In this document: positions 36,681 to 45,515 of the stretch, piece by piece
Layout of the letters: every line of letters starts with the position of its first letter
How positions within the stretch are numbered: the first letter of the stretch is position 1
Source of the DNA: Alphaproteobacteria bacterium
Lineage (GTDB): Bacteria > Pseudomonadota > Alphaproteobacteria > Micropepsales > Micropepsaceae
Direction of reading: 5' to 3'
Assembly: GCA_021325375.1 (NCBI GenBank)
Contig: JAJPHG010000034.1
Location: 62,001-126,000 of the forward strand
DNA: 64,000 bases
The notes under the pieces: model-generated
Told to the model about the DNA's origin: nothing
The model's input: the letters and a program-made list of their open reading frames with translations, nothing else
Databases searched by the model: none
Made by a program: the position numbers and the translations under genes

Positions 36681-38813
36681 ATGCGGTTCGGAAAACTCGC
36701 TTTCGGCGGCCTGCTGCTCGCCGCCATGGCCGGCAACGCGCTTGCGGACGACGATCCCTATCTCTGGCTCGAGGACATCCACGGCGCCAAGCCGATGGAA
36801 TGGGTCAAGCAGCAGAACGACAAATCGCTCGGCCTGCTCAAATCCGATCCCCGCTATCAAGCGGATTACGACGCCATCCTGAACGTGATGGACGCGACCG
36901 ACCGCATCCCGTTCGGCGATGTCGACCATGGCTTCGTCTTCAATTTCTGGCAGGACGCGAGCCATCCGAAGGGCATCTGGCGGCGCACGACAATCGCCGA
37001 CTACGCCAACCCCGCGCCGCAATGGGACGTGCTCCTCGACCTGGACAAGCTCGCCGCCGACGAGCACGAGAACTGGGTGTGGAAGGGCGATGCGTGCGCA
37101 CCGTCGCTCAAGCGTTGCTTGATCAATCTCTCGCGCGGCGGCGGCGATGCCGTGGTGGTGCGCGAGTTCAACATGGAGACGAGAGGCTTCCAGGCCATCG
37201 ACAGGGACGGCTTCTATCTCAAAGAGGCCAAGTCCACGGCCGACTATCTCGGCGACGACGACGTGATCTTCGCCACCGATTTCGGTCCAGGGTCGCTCAC
37301 CAAGTCGGGCTATCCGCGCATCGTCAAGCATTGGTTGCGCGGCATGCCGCTGGACAAGCCGATCCAGATATTCGCAGGCGAGGAGAGCGACGTCGCGGCG
37401 GGCCCATTGGTCTTCCGCGGCGCGAAGGGCACGACCGCGTTGATCGTGCGCGGCATCGATTTCTTCCACAACGAATACTACTACGTTCATATCGGCCGCG
37501 ACGTGGTCAAGCTGCCGCTGCCGCTCGGCGCCGACGTCAAGGGCGCGATCGACAACAACCTCATCCTTACTTTGCGGGAGGATTGGAATTTCGGCGACAC
37601 GGGTATCGGCAAAGGCTCTCTGCTTTCCTATCGGCTGGAGCCGGGCGTCCAGAAAGATCCGCCATCCGCGGTGGAGTTCCTCGATGCCGCCGGCTCGCAC
37701 CAGACCATCGACGAGGTGGAGGTGGGACGCGATGCGGTCTATGCCTCGGTCTATACAGACGTCGTCGGCGCGATTCATGTCTATCGCTACGATCCGAACG
37801 GCCTCGGCTTCCGGACCTGGAGCAACGTCAAGCTCGATCTTCCCGCGCGCGGCTCGACGCATATCGTCGGTGCGGACACCTGGGGGCCGCAGGCCGAGTT
37901 CCGTTTCGATAGCTTCACCCAGCCGACGACGCTCTATGCTTATGACGATAAAACGGACAACGCGAAGCCCGCGCCGATCAAATCGCTGCCCGCCCGCTTC
38001 GATTCCTCGAACATGGCGACGGAGCAGTTCTTCGCGACGTCGAAGGACGGCACCAAGATTCCCTATTTCGTGACGCGGCAGAAGAGCATCGCGGGGCCCG
38101 CGCCGACGGTGCTCTACGGCTATGGCGGCTTCGAGATCTCCGAGACGCCCACCTACAGCGCCAATTTCGGCATGCTGTGGATGTCGCATGGCGGCGTCTA
38201 TGTCGTCGCCAACATCCGCGGCGGCGGCGAGTACGGTCCGGCCTGGCATCAGGCCGCGCTGCTGGAGAACCGCCAGAAGGCCTATGACGACTTCCAGGCG
38301 GTGGCGCAGGACCTGATCAGGCGCGGTATCACCACGCCCAAACAGCTCGGCATCATGGGCGGGTCGAACGGCGGCCTGCTCGTCAGCGCCAACATGGTCG
38401 AGCGGCCCGACCTCTTCGGCGCGGTCGTCTGCCAGGTGCCGCTGGTCGACATGATCCGCTACACCAAGATCGGCGCCGGCGCCTCCTGGGCCGCGGAATA
38501 CGGCGATCCCGAAGATCCCAAGGCGCGCGCCTGGATCCTGAAATACTCGCCGTACCAGAACGTGAAGGCGGACGCGAAGATGCCGCCGGTGCTCTTCGTC
38601 ACCGCGACCAGCGACGATCGCGTGACGCCGGTGCACGCGCGCAAGATGGCGGCGAAGATGGAGGCCCAGGGCCACGACGTTCTGTTCTACGAGAACACCG
38701 ACGGCGGCCACGCCGCCGCGGCCAACCATCGCCAGGCGGCGGAGATGTGGGCGCTCTCCTTCGTCTATCTCGCGCGGGAGTTGGGATTGCGCGCGCCGCC
38801 GCCCGGCGATTGA
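36681..38813 (+). CDS. Secreted S9A prolyl oligopeptidase family peptidase, paralogue 2
   Basis: A 710-residue paralogue of the preceding gene with the same architecture. The signal peptide is KLAFGGLLLAAMAGNALA. The propeller opens DDPYLWLEDIHGAKPMEWVKQQ, and the catalytic domain has Ser562 in GGSNGG, Asp in ATSDDRVTP and His in DGGHAAA. I chose the ATG at 36681, six bases after AAGGGGG; another ATG at 36675 overlaps that site. The two genes form a tandem pair from duplication, likely co-transcribed. Confidence 0.92.
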   Translation: MRFGKLAFGGLLLAAMAGNALADDDPYLWLEDIHGAKPMEWVKQQNDKSLGLLKSDPRYQADYDAILNVMDATDRIPFGDVDHGFVFNFWQDASHPKGIWRRTTIADYANPAPQWDVLLDLDKLAADEHENWVWKGDACAPSLKRCLINLSRGGGDAVVVREFNMETRGFQAIDRDGFYLKEAKSTADYLGDDDVIFATDFGPGSLTKSGYPRIVKHWLRGMPLDKPIQIFAGEESDVAAGPLVFRGAKGTTALIVRGIDFFHNEYYYVHIGRDVVKLPLPLGADVKGAIDNNLILTLREDWNFGDTGIGKGSLLSYRLEPGVQKDPPSAVEFLDAAGSHQTIDEVEVGRDAVYASVYTDVVGAIHVYRYDPNGLGFRTWSNVKLDLPARGSTHIVGADTWGPQAEFRFDSFTQPTTLYAYDDKTDNAKPAPIKSLPARFDSSNMATEQFFATSKDGTKIPYFVTRQKSIAGPAPTVLYGYGGFEISETPTYSANFGMLWMSHGGVYVVANIRGGGEYGPAWHQAALLENRQKAYDDFQAVAQDLIRRGITTPKQLGIMGGSNGGLLVSANMVERPDLFGAVVCQVPLVDMIRYTKIGAGASWAAEYGDPEDPKARAWILKYSPYQNVKADAKMPPVLFVTATSDDRVTPVHARKMAAKMEAQGHDVLFYENTDGGHAAAANHRQAAEMWALSFVYLARELGLRAPPPGD

Positions 38814-38884
38814 TCTTTCGTTGAGAGGTTGCTGCGGCCACCTCTTCAAGATATGGTTTAACCAAGATCATTCTGGAGGGGACG

Positions 38885-39424
38885 GTGGGTTCATTCCTCG
38901 CTTCGAGATTGCCGGGACGCGCGCTGGTCGCGGGCCTTCTGCTGCTTCTCAGCGGCTGCGCCACGCAGTTGGCGCCGTCCTACAGCCAGAGCATCGTCGA
39001 CGCGCTCAATACCGCGAACGCGCAGACCTTGACCCTGTTCGCGACCGTGTCGACCGGCGTCTCGTCCTCGACTTATGCAGCCCAGCGCGAGGCGACCTAT
39101 AACGGGCTGATCGGCCAGTTCCAGGCGGTCGAGTCCCAGGTCGCGGCGCGGCCGATGCCGCAATCGCTCATGGGCACCTCGAGCTCGACGACGCTCGCCG
39201 ACTGGCAGAAGGTGCTGGCGACCGCGCCGACCAAGGGCAGCCTGGACACCATCGTCTCCGTCCTCACCAAGATGCGCGACGAGGATGCGAAGAACGGCTT
39301 CAAGCCGGTGATCACGGGCTGCAGCTCGGCGACGCTCGACCCCTCGCTGATCTGCGGCTTCCAGAACGCATACACCCAGAACTTCGACAGCGCGCTCACT
39401 TATGAATCGGCGCTGAAACGGTAG
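38885..39424 (+). CDS. Predicted lipoprotein of unknown function
   Basis: A 179-residue protein starting with GTG at 38885 after TGGAGGGGAC. It has a lipoprotein signal with lipobox LLSGC (Cys25). The mature part is rich in Ser/Thr/Ala and helical, with an internal cysteine pair near the end (TGCSS...LICGFQN). No family is recognised. It precedes a small helical protein by nine bases, forming an apparent two-gene unit. Confidence 0.75.
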   Translation: MGSFLASRLPGRALVAGLLLLLSGCATQLAPSYSQSIVDALNTANAQTLTLFATVSTGVSSSTYAAQREATYNGLIGQFQAVESQVAARPMPQSLMGTSSSTTLADWQKVLATAPTKGSLDTIVSVLTKMRDEDAKNGFKPVITGCSSATLDPSLICGFQNAYTQNFDSALTYESALKR

Positions 39425-39433
39425 GACACGGCC

Positions 39434-39808
39434 ATGGCAACAAGCTCCATCGACGTCGACCAGCTCCTCGCCAATCTGAAGACGGTGGCGACCGGCATCA
39501 TCCAGCAGGACGTGACCACCATCCAAGGCTATTCCGAGCGCCAGCTCGCCGCGATGGCGCAGCAGGCCAAATGGATCGCCGCGGCGAGCCTGACCGGCGA
39601 GCTTTCCTCCGACATGCGCGACTTCTTCCTGAACACGCTGAAGGACAGCGCGGTCAATTTCGCCAACACGCTGAAGGGCCTGGTGGTCATCACGGTCGAG
39701 AAGGTCTGGAACGCGCTCGTCGGCGCGTTGTGGACCGCCATCGGCAACGCCATCGGCATCCCGCTCCAACTGCCCGGCGGCGGAACGGCCGGCGGGACGA
39801 CGGCGTAA
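39434..39808 (+). CDS. Small helical protein of unknown function
   Basis: A 124-residue protein, largely amphipathic helix (DVDQLLANLKTVATGIIQQD, MAQQAKWIAAASL) with one hydrophobic C-terminal stretch (VWNALVGALWTAIGNAIGIPL) and a Gly-rich tail. No signal peptide is seen. The ATG follows TAGGACACGGCC. It is likely co-transcribed with the lipoprotein. Nothing supports a specific function. Confidence 0.65.
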   Translation: MATSSIDVDQLLANLKTVATGIIQQDVTTIQGYSERQLAAMAQQAKWIAAASLTGELSSDMRDFFLNTLKDSAVNFANTLKGLVVITVEKVWNALVGALWTAIGNAIGIPLQLPGGGTAGGTTA

Positions 39809-39824
39809 GCCATCTACCACAATC

Positions 39825-39992
39825 ACCATGGCCGGGCTTGACCCGGCCACCCAGCGGCCGTGCGTCTGCACGGCCAATGGCTCGGCTTTGTCGCCGAGTG
39901 ATGTGTTAGAGACATCGCAGCACATTTCGTTTCAAGTCATTCGCGGCGCAGACGCGCCGCGGCTGGGTGGCCGGGTCAAGCCCGGCCATGGT
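39825..39992. repeat. Class B hairpin element, copy 2
   Basis: ACCATGGCCGGGCTTGACC on the left continues into CGGCCACCCAGC. The right arm is the mirror GCTGGGTGGCCGGGTCAAG continuing into CCCGGCCATGGT. Between them are 100 bases including an internal GGCCGTGC/GCACGGCC stem. It lies 16 bases after the helical protein's stop and before the nuclease-like ORF at 40025. Confidence 0.8.
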
Positions 39993-40024
39993 GAAGCTTG
40001 TATGAGGGACCGATTTTGAACCAG

Positions 40025-40513
40025 ATGAGTGGGAAAATGAATGAGATTGCGGAGCGATTAGCTAAGCGGCTGTTCGATGGACCCGTCATCGAAAACCAGT
40101 ATCGAAGCGCATTTGTCGAGGAGATGATAAACCCATCGCTTGAAGCGTTTGGATGGAAATATGCCGGTGGCAGCTGGTGCGGTTGGGATTTTGAGCGCGA
40201 TGATGGAGCGCGGTTGGAGGTCAAACAATCTGCGGCAATTCAGACTTGGTCTAACGCACGCAAGATCAAAACCAGGGGCGCGTTCGATATTGCCTCCAGG
40301 ACGGGATATTTCTCGGAAGAAGGCGCCAAATGGAATCCAATCGCGGGCAGACCAGCTGATGTTTATGCATTCGCCTGGAATCCTGGGAATGACCATCGCG
40401 ATCCCGATCAGTGGGAGTTTTTTTGTGGTCATCACTGGCCAATTGCCGCCAGATCAAAAGACAATTTCGCTATTGAGAATACGAGCGCTCGCCATGGCCG
40501 CCGGGCAAACTAA
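40025..40513 (+). CDS. Stand-alone PD-(D/E)XK nuclease-like protein (putative)
   Basis: A 162-residue protein with visibly lower G+C than its neighbours. Residues 50-75 contain WDFERDDGARLEVKQSAAIQTW, a Asp-x-n-Glu-Val-Lys pattern of PD-(D/E)XK nucleases, followed by RGAFDIASRTGYF and ADVYAFAWNPG. It resembles short orphan restriction-like proteins I have seen in other genomes but cannot name. No methylase partner is adjacent. Start chosen at the ATG 40025; another at 40037 and an upstream TTG at 39998 are possible. Activity is inferred only. Confidence 0.6.
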   Translation: MSGKMNEIAERLAKRLFDGPVIENQYRSAFVEEMINPSLEAFGWKYAGGSWCGWDFERDDGARLEVKQSAAIQTWSNARKIKTRGAFDIASRTGYFSEEGAKWNPIAGRPADVYAFAWNPGNDHRDPDQWEFFCGHHWPIAARSKDNFAIENTSARHGRRAN

Positions 40514-40725
40514 GTCCTTGAAACTTCCGGAGTTGGCGGGTCGCATAACTGAGCTCCTGCGCGAATATCCGCCATCTCGAATTGACAGCCCGGCTCCTCG
40601 CGCCTAAAACCCGCCCGCTTCCGGAGAGACTAAGTCCCTCCGGTCCCCGGCCCAGCGCCGCGGATCGCCCCCAGGCAGCGCAGGTGCGCCCCCTGGGGCT
40701 TGACTGCTTTGGGTATTGGGAACGC

Positions 40726-42099
40726 ATGTTCGACAGTCTTCAGTCCCGGCTTGGTGCCACCTTCGACAGGCTTCGCGGGCGCGGCGCGCTCAGCGAGGCG
40801 GACGTCGAGGAGGGGTTGAAGGACATCCGCGCGGCGCTCATCGAGGCGGACGTCGCGCTCCCCGTCGTCAAGGATTTCATCGACAAGGTCCGGCCGCGCG
40901 CCATCGGCGAGGGCGTCATCCGTTCGGTCACGCCGGGCCAGCAGGTCGTCAAGATCGTCCATGACGTGCTCGTTGAGACGCTGGGCACCGAGAACTCGGC
41001 GCTCTCCGTCGGCTCGCCACCCGCGCCGGTCCTGATGGTGGGCCTGCAGGGCTCGGGCAAGACGACGACTTCGGCCAAGCTCGGCCTGATGCTCCAGACC
41101 CGCGAGAAGAAAAAAGTGCTGATGGCGTCGCTCGACGTCTCGCGCCCCGCGGCGATGGAGCAGCTGCGCGTGCTGGGCGAGCAGGCGGGCGTCCCCACGC
41201 TTCCCGTCGTCGCGGGCCAGGGTCCGGTCGAGATCGCGCGGCGCGCGATGGCCGCGGCCAAGGTTGGCGGCTACGACGTCGTCATCCTCGACACCGCCGG
41301 GCGCCAGCACATCGACGAGCAGCTCATGACCGAGGTCGCGCAGGTGCGCGATATCGTCAAGCCGCACGAGACGCTGCTCGTCGCCGACAGCTTGACCGGC
41401 CAGGACGCGGTCAACATCGCCAAATCCTTCAACGAGCGCGTGCCGCTTTCCGGCATCATCCTGACGCGCGCCGACGGCGACGCGCGCGGAGGTGCTGCGC
41501 TCTCGATGCGCGCGGTCACCGGCGCGCCGATCAAGTTCCTGGGCGTCGGCGAGAAGCTCGATGCGCTCGAGGCGTTCCATCCTTCTCGCGTCGCCGCGCG
41601 CATCCTCGACATGGGCGACGTGGTCTCGCTCGTCGAGAAGGCGGCGGAAAGCTTCGACAAGGAAAAGGCCGAGAAGATCGCGGCCAAGATGAAGAAGGGA
41701 TCGTTCGACATGGACGATCTCGCCGAGCAGCTGCGCCAGATGAAGAAGCTCGGCGGCATGCAGGGCGTGCTCTCGATGCTGCCGGGCGTGGGCAAGGTGA
41801 AGGGCCAGCTCGACGCCGCGGGCCTCAACGACAATCTGCTCACGCGCCAGGAGGCGATCATCCTGTCGATGACCCGCGAGGAGCGGCGCAATCCCGACGT
41901 GATCAACGGCTCGCGCAGGAAGCGCATCGCCGCCGGCTCCGGCGTCGAGGTGAGCGAGGTCAACAAGCTTCTCAAGATGCACCGCCAGATGTCCGACGTG
42001 ATGAAGAAGGTCGGCAAGGGCGGCCGCGCGATGCAGGGCCTCTCCGCCCTGTTCGGCGGCGGCGGCGGGATGCCGCCCGGAATGATGCCCAAACGCTAG
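40726..42099 (+). CDS. ffh: Signal recognition particle protein Ffh
   Basis: A 457-residue SRP54 GTPase. The NG domain starts MFDSLQSRLGATFDRLRGRG, has VGLQGSGKTTTSAKLG (G1), LDVSRPAAMEQL, DTAGRQHIDEQL (G3) and TRADGDARGG (G4). The methionine-rich M domain follows (MRQMKKLGGM, MSDVMKKVGKGGRAM) with the RNA-binding SRRKRIAAGSGV. It starts at the ATG 40726; the frame open upstream is not family sequence. The 212-base gap before it shows no gene, and I found no SRP RNA. First gene of ffh-rpsP-rimM-trmD-rplS. Confidence 0.95.
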   Translation: MFDSLQSRLGATFDRLRGRGALSEADVEEGLKDIRAALIEADVALPVVKDFIDKVRPRAIGEGVIRSVTPGQQVVKIVHDVLVETLGTENSALSVGSPPAPVLMVGLQGSGKTTTSAKLGLMLQTREKKKVLMASLDVSRPAAMEQLRVLGEQAGVPTLPVVAGQGPVEIARRAMAAAKVGGYDVVILDTAGRQHIDEQLMTEVAQVRDIVKPHETLLVADSLTGQDAVNIAKSFNERVPLSGIILTRADGDARGGAALSMRAVTGAPIKFLGVGEKLDALEAFHPSRVAARILDMGDVVSLVEKAAESFDKEKAEKIAAKMKKGSFDMDDLAEQLRQMKKLGGMQGVLSMLPGVGKVKGQLDAAGLNDNLLTRQEAIILSMTREERRNPDVINGSRRKRIAAGSGVEVSEVNKLLKMHRQMSDVMKKVGKGGRAMQGLSALFGGGGGMPPGMMPKR

Positions 42100-42141
42100 T
42101 TGTTTCAAAGGCCAAGGTTTCAAAGGAAGGACAGACACGAC

Positions 42142-42492
42142 ATGGCTCTCAAGATCAGGCTCGCGCGCGGCGGCACCAAGAAGCGCCCGCACTATTCCAT
42201 CGTCATCGCGGATTCGCGCAGCGCCCGCGACGGCCGCTTCATCGAGAAGATCGGCTTCTACAACCCGCTCTTGCCGCGCGACCACGCCGACCGCATCAAG
42301 CTCGACCTGGAAAAGGCGAAGGCGTGGATGGCCAAGGGCGCGACCGCCTCGGACCGGGTGCACCGCTTCCTGTCGGATGCCGGCGTCGTCAAGGCGCGCG
42401 TCCACAACAACCCGCAGAAGGCCAAGCCCCGCAAGAAGGCGCAGGAACGCGCCGCGGCCGCCGCCAAGGCGGCGGAAGCGCCGGCGGCGTAA
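42142..42492 (+). CDS. rpsP: 30S ribosomal protein S16
   Basis: A 116-residue S16 protein: [20 protein letters not shown] at the start, [16 protein letters not shown], and an Ala/Lys-rich C-terminal extension typical of alphaproteobacteria. The ATG at 42142 follows AAAGGAAGGACAG. Order ffh-rpsP-rimM-trmD-rplS is the conserved ribosome/tRNA modification operon. Confidence 0.96.
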   Translation: MALKIRLARGGTKKRPHYSIVIADSRSARDGRFIEKIGFYNPLLPRDHADRIKLDLEKAKAWMAKGATASDRVHRFLSDAGVVKARVHNNPQKAKPRKKAQERAAAAAKAAEAPAA

Positions 42493-42498
42493 TCCGCG

Positions 42499-43023
42499 GT
42501 GACGCGCGACGTCCTCATGGCCGCCGTGATCGGCGCGCATGGGCTGAAGGGCGAGGTGAAGGTGAAGGCCTTCACCGACGCCGCCGACAGCCTGAAACGC
42601 TATGAGCGGCTGCATGCGCGCGATGGCCGCGTCTTCACGGTCCAACGGCTGACGCCCACAAAGGCGGGAGAGGCAAACGTCGCATTTGCCGAAGTCCTCG
42701 ACCGCAGCACGGCCGAGGGGCTCAAAGGTCTCGAGCTTTTCGTCGCGCGCGCGGCGCTGCCCGGTACGGCCGAGGACGAGTTCTATCACGCCGATCTCGT
42801 CGGCCTCACCGCGATGGACGGGGAGGATCGCGCGATCGGCACGGTCAAGGCGATCCACAATTACGGCGCGGGCGACGTGATCGAGATCGCGCGCGCAGAC
42901 GGCGACACGGTGCTGCTTCCCTTCGCGCGCGACTTCGTGCCCGTGGTCGACATCGCGAATGCGCGCATCGTGGTGGCGGTGCCCGAAGAGGTCGAAGCAG
43001 GCGAGAAAGGAACGGTCGAATGA
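42499..43023 (+). CDS. rimM: Ribosome maturation factor RimM
   Basis: A 174-residue 30S maturation factor. The N-terminal beta-barrel opens VLMAAVIGAHGLKGEVKVKAF. The PRC-barrel part has EFYHADLVGLTAMDGEDRAIGTVK and VLLPFARDFVPVVDIANARIVV. It starts with GTG at 42499, close to the rpsP stop. It overlaps the next gene, a GNAT acetyltransferase, by four bases. Confidence 0.93.
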   Translation: MTRDVLMAAVIGAHGLKGEVKVKAFTDAADSLKRYERLHARDGRVFTVQRLTPTKAGEANVAFAEVLDRSTAEGLKGLELFVARAALPGTAEDEFYHADLVGLTAMDGEDRAIGTVKAIHNYGAGDVIEIARADGDTVLLPFARDFVPVVDIANARIVVAVPEEVEAGEKGTVE

Positions 43024-43484
43024 GCACGCTCACATTCCGCATCGCGACGCAGGATGATCTCCGCGCGGTGGTCTCTCTGCTCGCCGACGACGAGCTCGCC
43101 GAGAACCGCGAGAAGCAGGTCGCGGGCGAAAGCGTGGCCGAGGAATATGCGAACGCCTTCGCCGCGATGGAGCGCGAGCACTACAACCACATGCTGCTCG
43201 CCGAGAGCGAGGGCAGGATCGTGGGCTGCCTGCAGCTCGTCTTCGTGCCGGGCCTGTCGCGCAAGGGCAGCAAGCGCGCGATCGTCGAATCCGTGCGCGT
43301 CGCCGCCGACCAGCGCGGGCAATCCGTCGGCACCGCGCTGATGAAGGAGGCGATCCGGCTGGCGCGCGAAGGCGGCTGCGGGCTGGTGCAGCTCGACTCC
43401 GACACGCGCCGCACCCGCGCGCATCTTTTCTATCGCCGCCTCGGCTTCGTGCAGAGCCATTTCGGGTTCAAGAAACAGCTGTGA
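43020..43484 (+). CDS. GNAT acetyltransferase inserted between rimM and trmD
   Basis: A 154-residue GNAT-fold acetyltransferase. Motif A is VESVRVAADQRGQSVGTALMKEAI, with the Arg-x-x-Gly-x-Gly/Ser acetyl-CoA pyrophosphate loop, and motif B contains LVQLDSDTRRTRAHLFYRRLGF. The closest type is the family often placed near rimM/trmD in some alphaproteobacteria (my recollection, not checked). It overlaps both neighbours by four bases, so it is an integral part of the operon and is probably co-translated. Substrate unknown. Confidence 0.88.
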   Translation: MSTLTFRIATQDDLRAVVSLLADDELAENREKQVAGESVAEEYANAFAAMEREHYNHMLLAESEGRIVGCLQLVFVPGLSRKGSKRAIVESVRVAADQRGQSVGTALMKEAIRLAREGGCGLVQLDSDTRRTRAHLFYRRLGFVQSHFGFKKQL

Positions 43485-44176
43485 CCTGGTCCGCGACCGT
43501 CCTCACGCTCTTCCCGGAGATGTTCCCCGGACCGCTCGACGTGTCGCTGCTCGGCAAGGCGCGGCAGAAAGAGCTCTGGTCGCTCGAGGTGCGCGACATC
43601 CGCGAGCATGGCATCGGCAAGCACCGCACCGTCGACGACACGACGGCGGGCGGCGGGCCCGGCATGGTCATGCGCGCCGACGTCGCCTGCGCCGCCATCG
43701 ACGCGGTGGAGCGCGCGGGCCGTCCGCTGATCTATCTTTCGCCGCGCGGCGCGCCGCTCACCCAGACGCGCGTCGAGGGTTTGAGCCAGGGCGCGGGCGC
43801 GATCCTGCTCTGCGGCCGGTTCGAGGGCGTGGACGAGCGTGCGCTCGAGGCCCGGGCGGTCGAGGAAGTCTCGCTCGGCGACTTCGTGCTGGCGGGCGGG
43901 GAGATCGCAGCCATGGCGCTGATCGAGGCCTCTGTCCGCCTGATCCCGGGCGTGCTGGGCGCGCAGGCCTCGCCGGCCGAGGAGAGTTTTGCCGCCGGCT
44001 TGCTCGAATATCCGCAGTACACAAGGCCCCAAACCTTCGAGGGCCGGGACATCCCCGAGGTGCTTTTGGGCGGAAACCATGCCGAAATCACCCGCTTCCG
44101 GCGCGAGGCCGCGGAAAGGCTGACAAAAAGCCGCCGCCCGGACCTCTGGACCCTCTATGAAAAGCGCAAGCGCTAG
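43481..44176 (+). CDS. trmD: tRNA (guanine37-N1)-methyltransferase TrmD
   Basis: A 231-residue SPOUT methyltransferase making m1G37 in tRNA. The sequence begins ATVLTLFPEMFPGPL, has the substrate loop DDTTAGGGPGMVM and the trefoil-knot elements YLSPRGAPLTQ, LLCGRFEGVDERAL and LGDFVLAGGEIAAMALI. Starts with GTG at 43481, overlapping the GNAT gene. Essential in most bacteria. Confidence 0.95.
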   Translation: MTWSATVLTLFPEMFPGPLDVSLLGKARQKELWSLEVRDIREHGIGKHRTVDDTTAGGGPGMVMRADVACAAIDAVERAGRPLIYLSPRGAPLTQTRVEGLSQGAGAILLCGRFEGVDERALEARAVEEVSLGDFVLAGGEIAAMALIEASVRLIPGVLGAQASPAEESFAAGLLEYPQYTRPQTFEGRDIPEVLLGGNHAEITRFRREAAERLTKSRRPDLWTLYEKRKR

Positions 44177-44227
44177 GCTATACGGCCCGGCTTCATTCCA
44201 CCCCTTGGCCTGACGGAGACCGCCCCC

Positions 44228-44638
44228 ATGAACCTGCTCAAACAGCTCGAAGCCGAGCAGATGAAGGCTCTGCGCACCTCCGCCCATCCCGAGTTCCGCC
44301 CCGGCGACACGCTGAAGGTCAACGTCAAGGTCGTCGAGCAGACCTATGACGAGAAGGCCAAGCAGATGAAGACGCGCGAGCGCATCCAGGCGTTCGAGGG
44401 CGTGTGCATCGGCCGCCAGGGCGAGGGCATCAACGAGGCCTTCACGGTGCGCAAGATCTCCTATGGCGAGGGCGTGGAGCGCGTGTTCCCGGTCTACTCG
44501 CCGCTCGTCGACTCCATCGTCGTCGTGCGCAAGGGCAAGGTCCGCCGCGCGAAGCTCTATTATCTGCGCGGCCGCCGCGGCAAGTCCGCCCGCATCGCCG
44601 AGCGCACCGACAGCGGCCCGGCCGAAACCGAGGCGTAA
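44228..44638 (+). CDS. rplS: 50S ribosomal protein L19
   Basis: A 136-residue L19 protein with the conserved [15 protein letters not shown] segment, [25 protein letters not shown] and [20 protein letters not shown]. The C-terminal extension ([12 protein letters not shown]) is longer than in E. coli. It ends the ribosomal operon; the DUF5131 accessory gene begins 63 bases later. Confidence 0.96.
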   Translation: MNLLKQLEAEQMKALRTSAHPEFRPGDTLKVNVKVVEQTYDEKAKQMKTRERIQAFEGVCIGRQGEGINEAFTVRKISYGEGVERVFPVYSPLVDSIVVVRKGKVRRAKLYYLRGRRGKSARIAERTDSGPAETEA

Positions 44639-44701
44639 GGCCCTTTAGGGATTTGTTCCTGAGTCGTACTTGTGAATAATTGGCTTGGGGAGCGAATCAC
44701 C

Positions 44702-45514
44702 ATGGCCAAAAACTCCAAGATCGAATGGACGCACCACACATTTAATCCTTGGTGGGGGTGCGTGAAAGTTTCACCCGCTTGTAAGCACTGCTACGCTGAA
44801 TCATGGGCACGCAGAGTGGGTGAAGACGTTTGGGGTCTAAAAGCCGAACGCCGCTTTTTTGGCGAAGAACATTGGAAAGCACCGCTAAAGTGGGATCGCG
44901 AAGCGGGCGAAGAGGGCGCGAGGCGTCGGGTATTCTGCGCATCCATGGCGGATGTTTTTGAAGATCGGCGCGATCTTGACGTTTGGAGGGCCAAGCTCTG
45001 GCCTCTTATTGAAAAGACAAAAAATCTAGATTGGCTTCTACTGACAAAACGTCCGCATGCAATCTCGCGTTTGGCCCCTTGGAAAAAGTCATGGCCCGAG
45101 AATATCTGGCTGGGGACCACCGCAGAAAACCAGCATTGGGCCAATAAGCGAATTCCTGATCTCGTTTCCAATTCAGCGCGAGTGCTTTTTCTTTCTTGTG
45201 AACCGCTACTTGGCCCGCTTGACCTGCAACCGTGGATTGGGAAAGGTATTGGATGGATTATCGCTGGTGGGGAAAGTGGCGGTAAGTCGCGTCCTACAGA
45301 TCCCTCCTGGGTGCGCGCTTTGAGGGATCAATGTTTGAATTCGGGAGTGCCTTTTCATTTCAAACAATGGGGCAACTGGGCCCCAATCAACGCGAAGGCG
45401 GAGGCTGCGCGCATTCGAATGCTGGCTAGTGGAGAGCGATTGGTGCGTGTGAACAAGAAAATCGCGGGCAGACATTTGGATGGTCGAACTTGGGACGGCG
45501 CTCCCGCGTTCTAG
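44702..45514 (+). CDS. DUF5131 / phage Gp37-Gp68-like three-cysteine protein
   Basis: A 270-residue protein of the DUF5131 (Gp37/Gp68, COG4422) family. The three-cysteine motif NPWWGCVKVSPACKHCYAE (Cys20, Cys27, Cys30) resembles a radical-SAM cluster site but with Cx6CxxC spacing. TIM-barrel-like segments follow: DWLLLTKRP, NIWLGTTAENQ, VLFLSCEPLLGPLDL, WIIAGGESGG and FKQWGNW. Function is unknown. It is followed by its known partner family TcmP after one base. Base composition is more A/T-rich than flanking genes, indicating transfer. Start chosen at 44702; a GTG at 44672 is an alternative. Confidence 0.9.
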   Translation: MAKNSKIEWTHHTFNPWWGCVKVSPACKHCYAESWARRVGEDVWGLKAERRFFGEEHWKAPLKWDREAGEEGARRRVFCASMADVFEDRRDLDVWRAKLWPLIEKTKNLDWLLLTKRPHAISRLAPWKKSWPENIWLGTTAENQHWANKRIPDLVSNSARVLFLSCEPLLGPLDLQPWIGKGIGWIIAGGESGGKSRPTDPSWVRALRDQCLNSGVPFHFKQWGNWAPINAKAEAARIRMLASGERLVRVNKKIAGRHLDGRTWDGAPAF

Positions 45515-45515
45515 G

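Noticed and set aside
40514..40725. An SRP RNA gene or additional short ORF before ffh
   Set aside because: The conserved SRP RNA tetraloop region was not found and the short open frames have no ribosome-binding site or family features.
40630..42858. A 742-residue antisense frame over ffh, rpsP and rimM
   Set aside because: Crosses three well-supported genes and has His/Arg/Ala-rich composition without domains.
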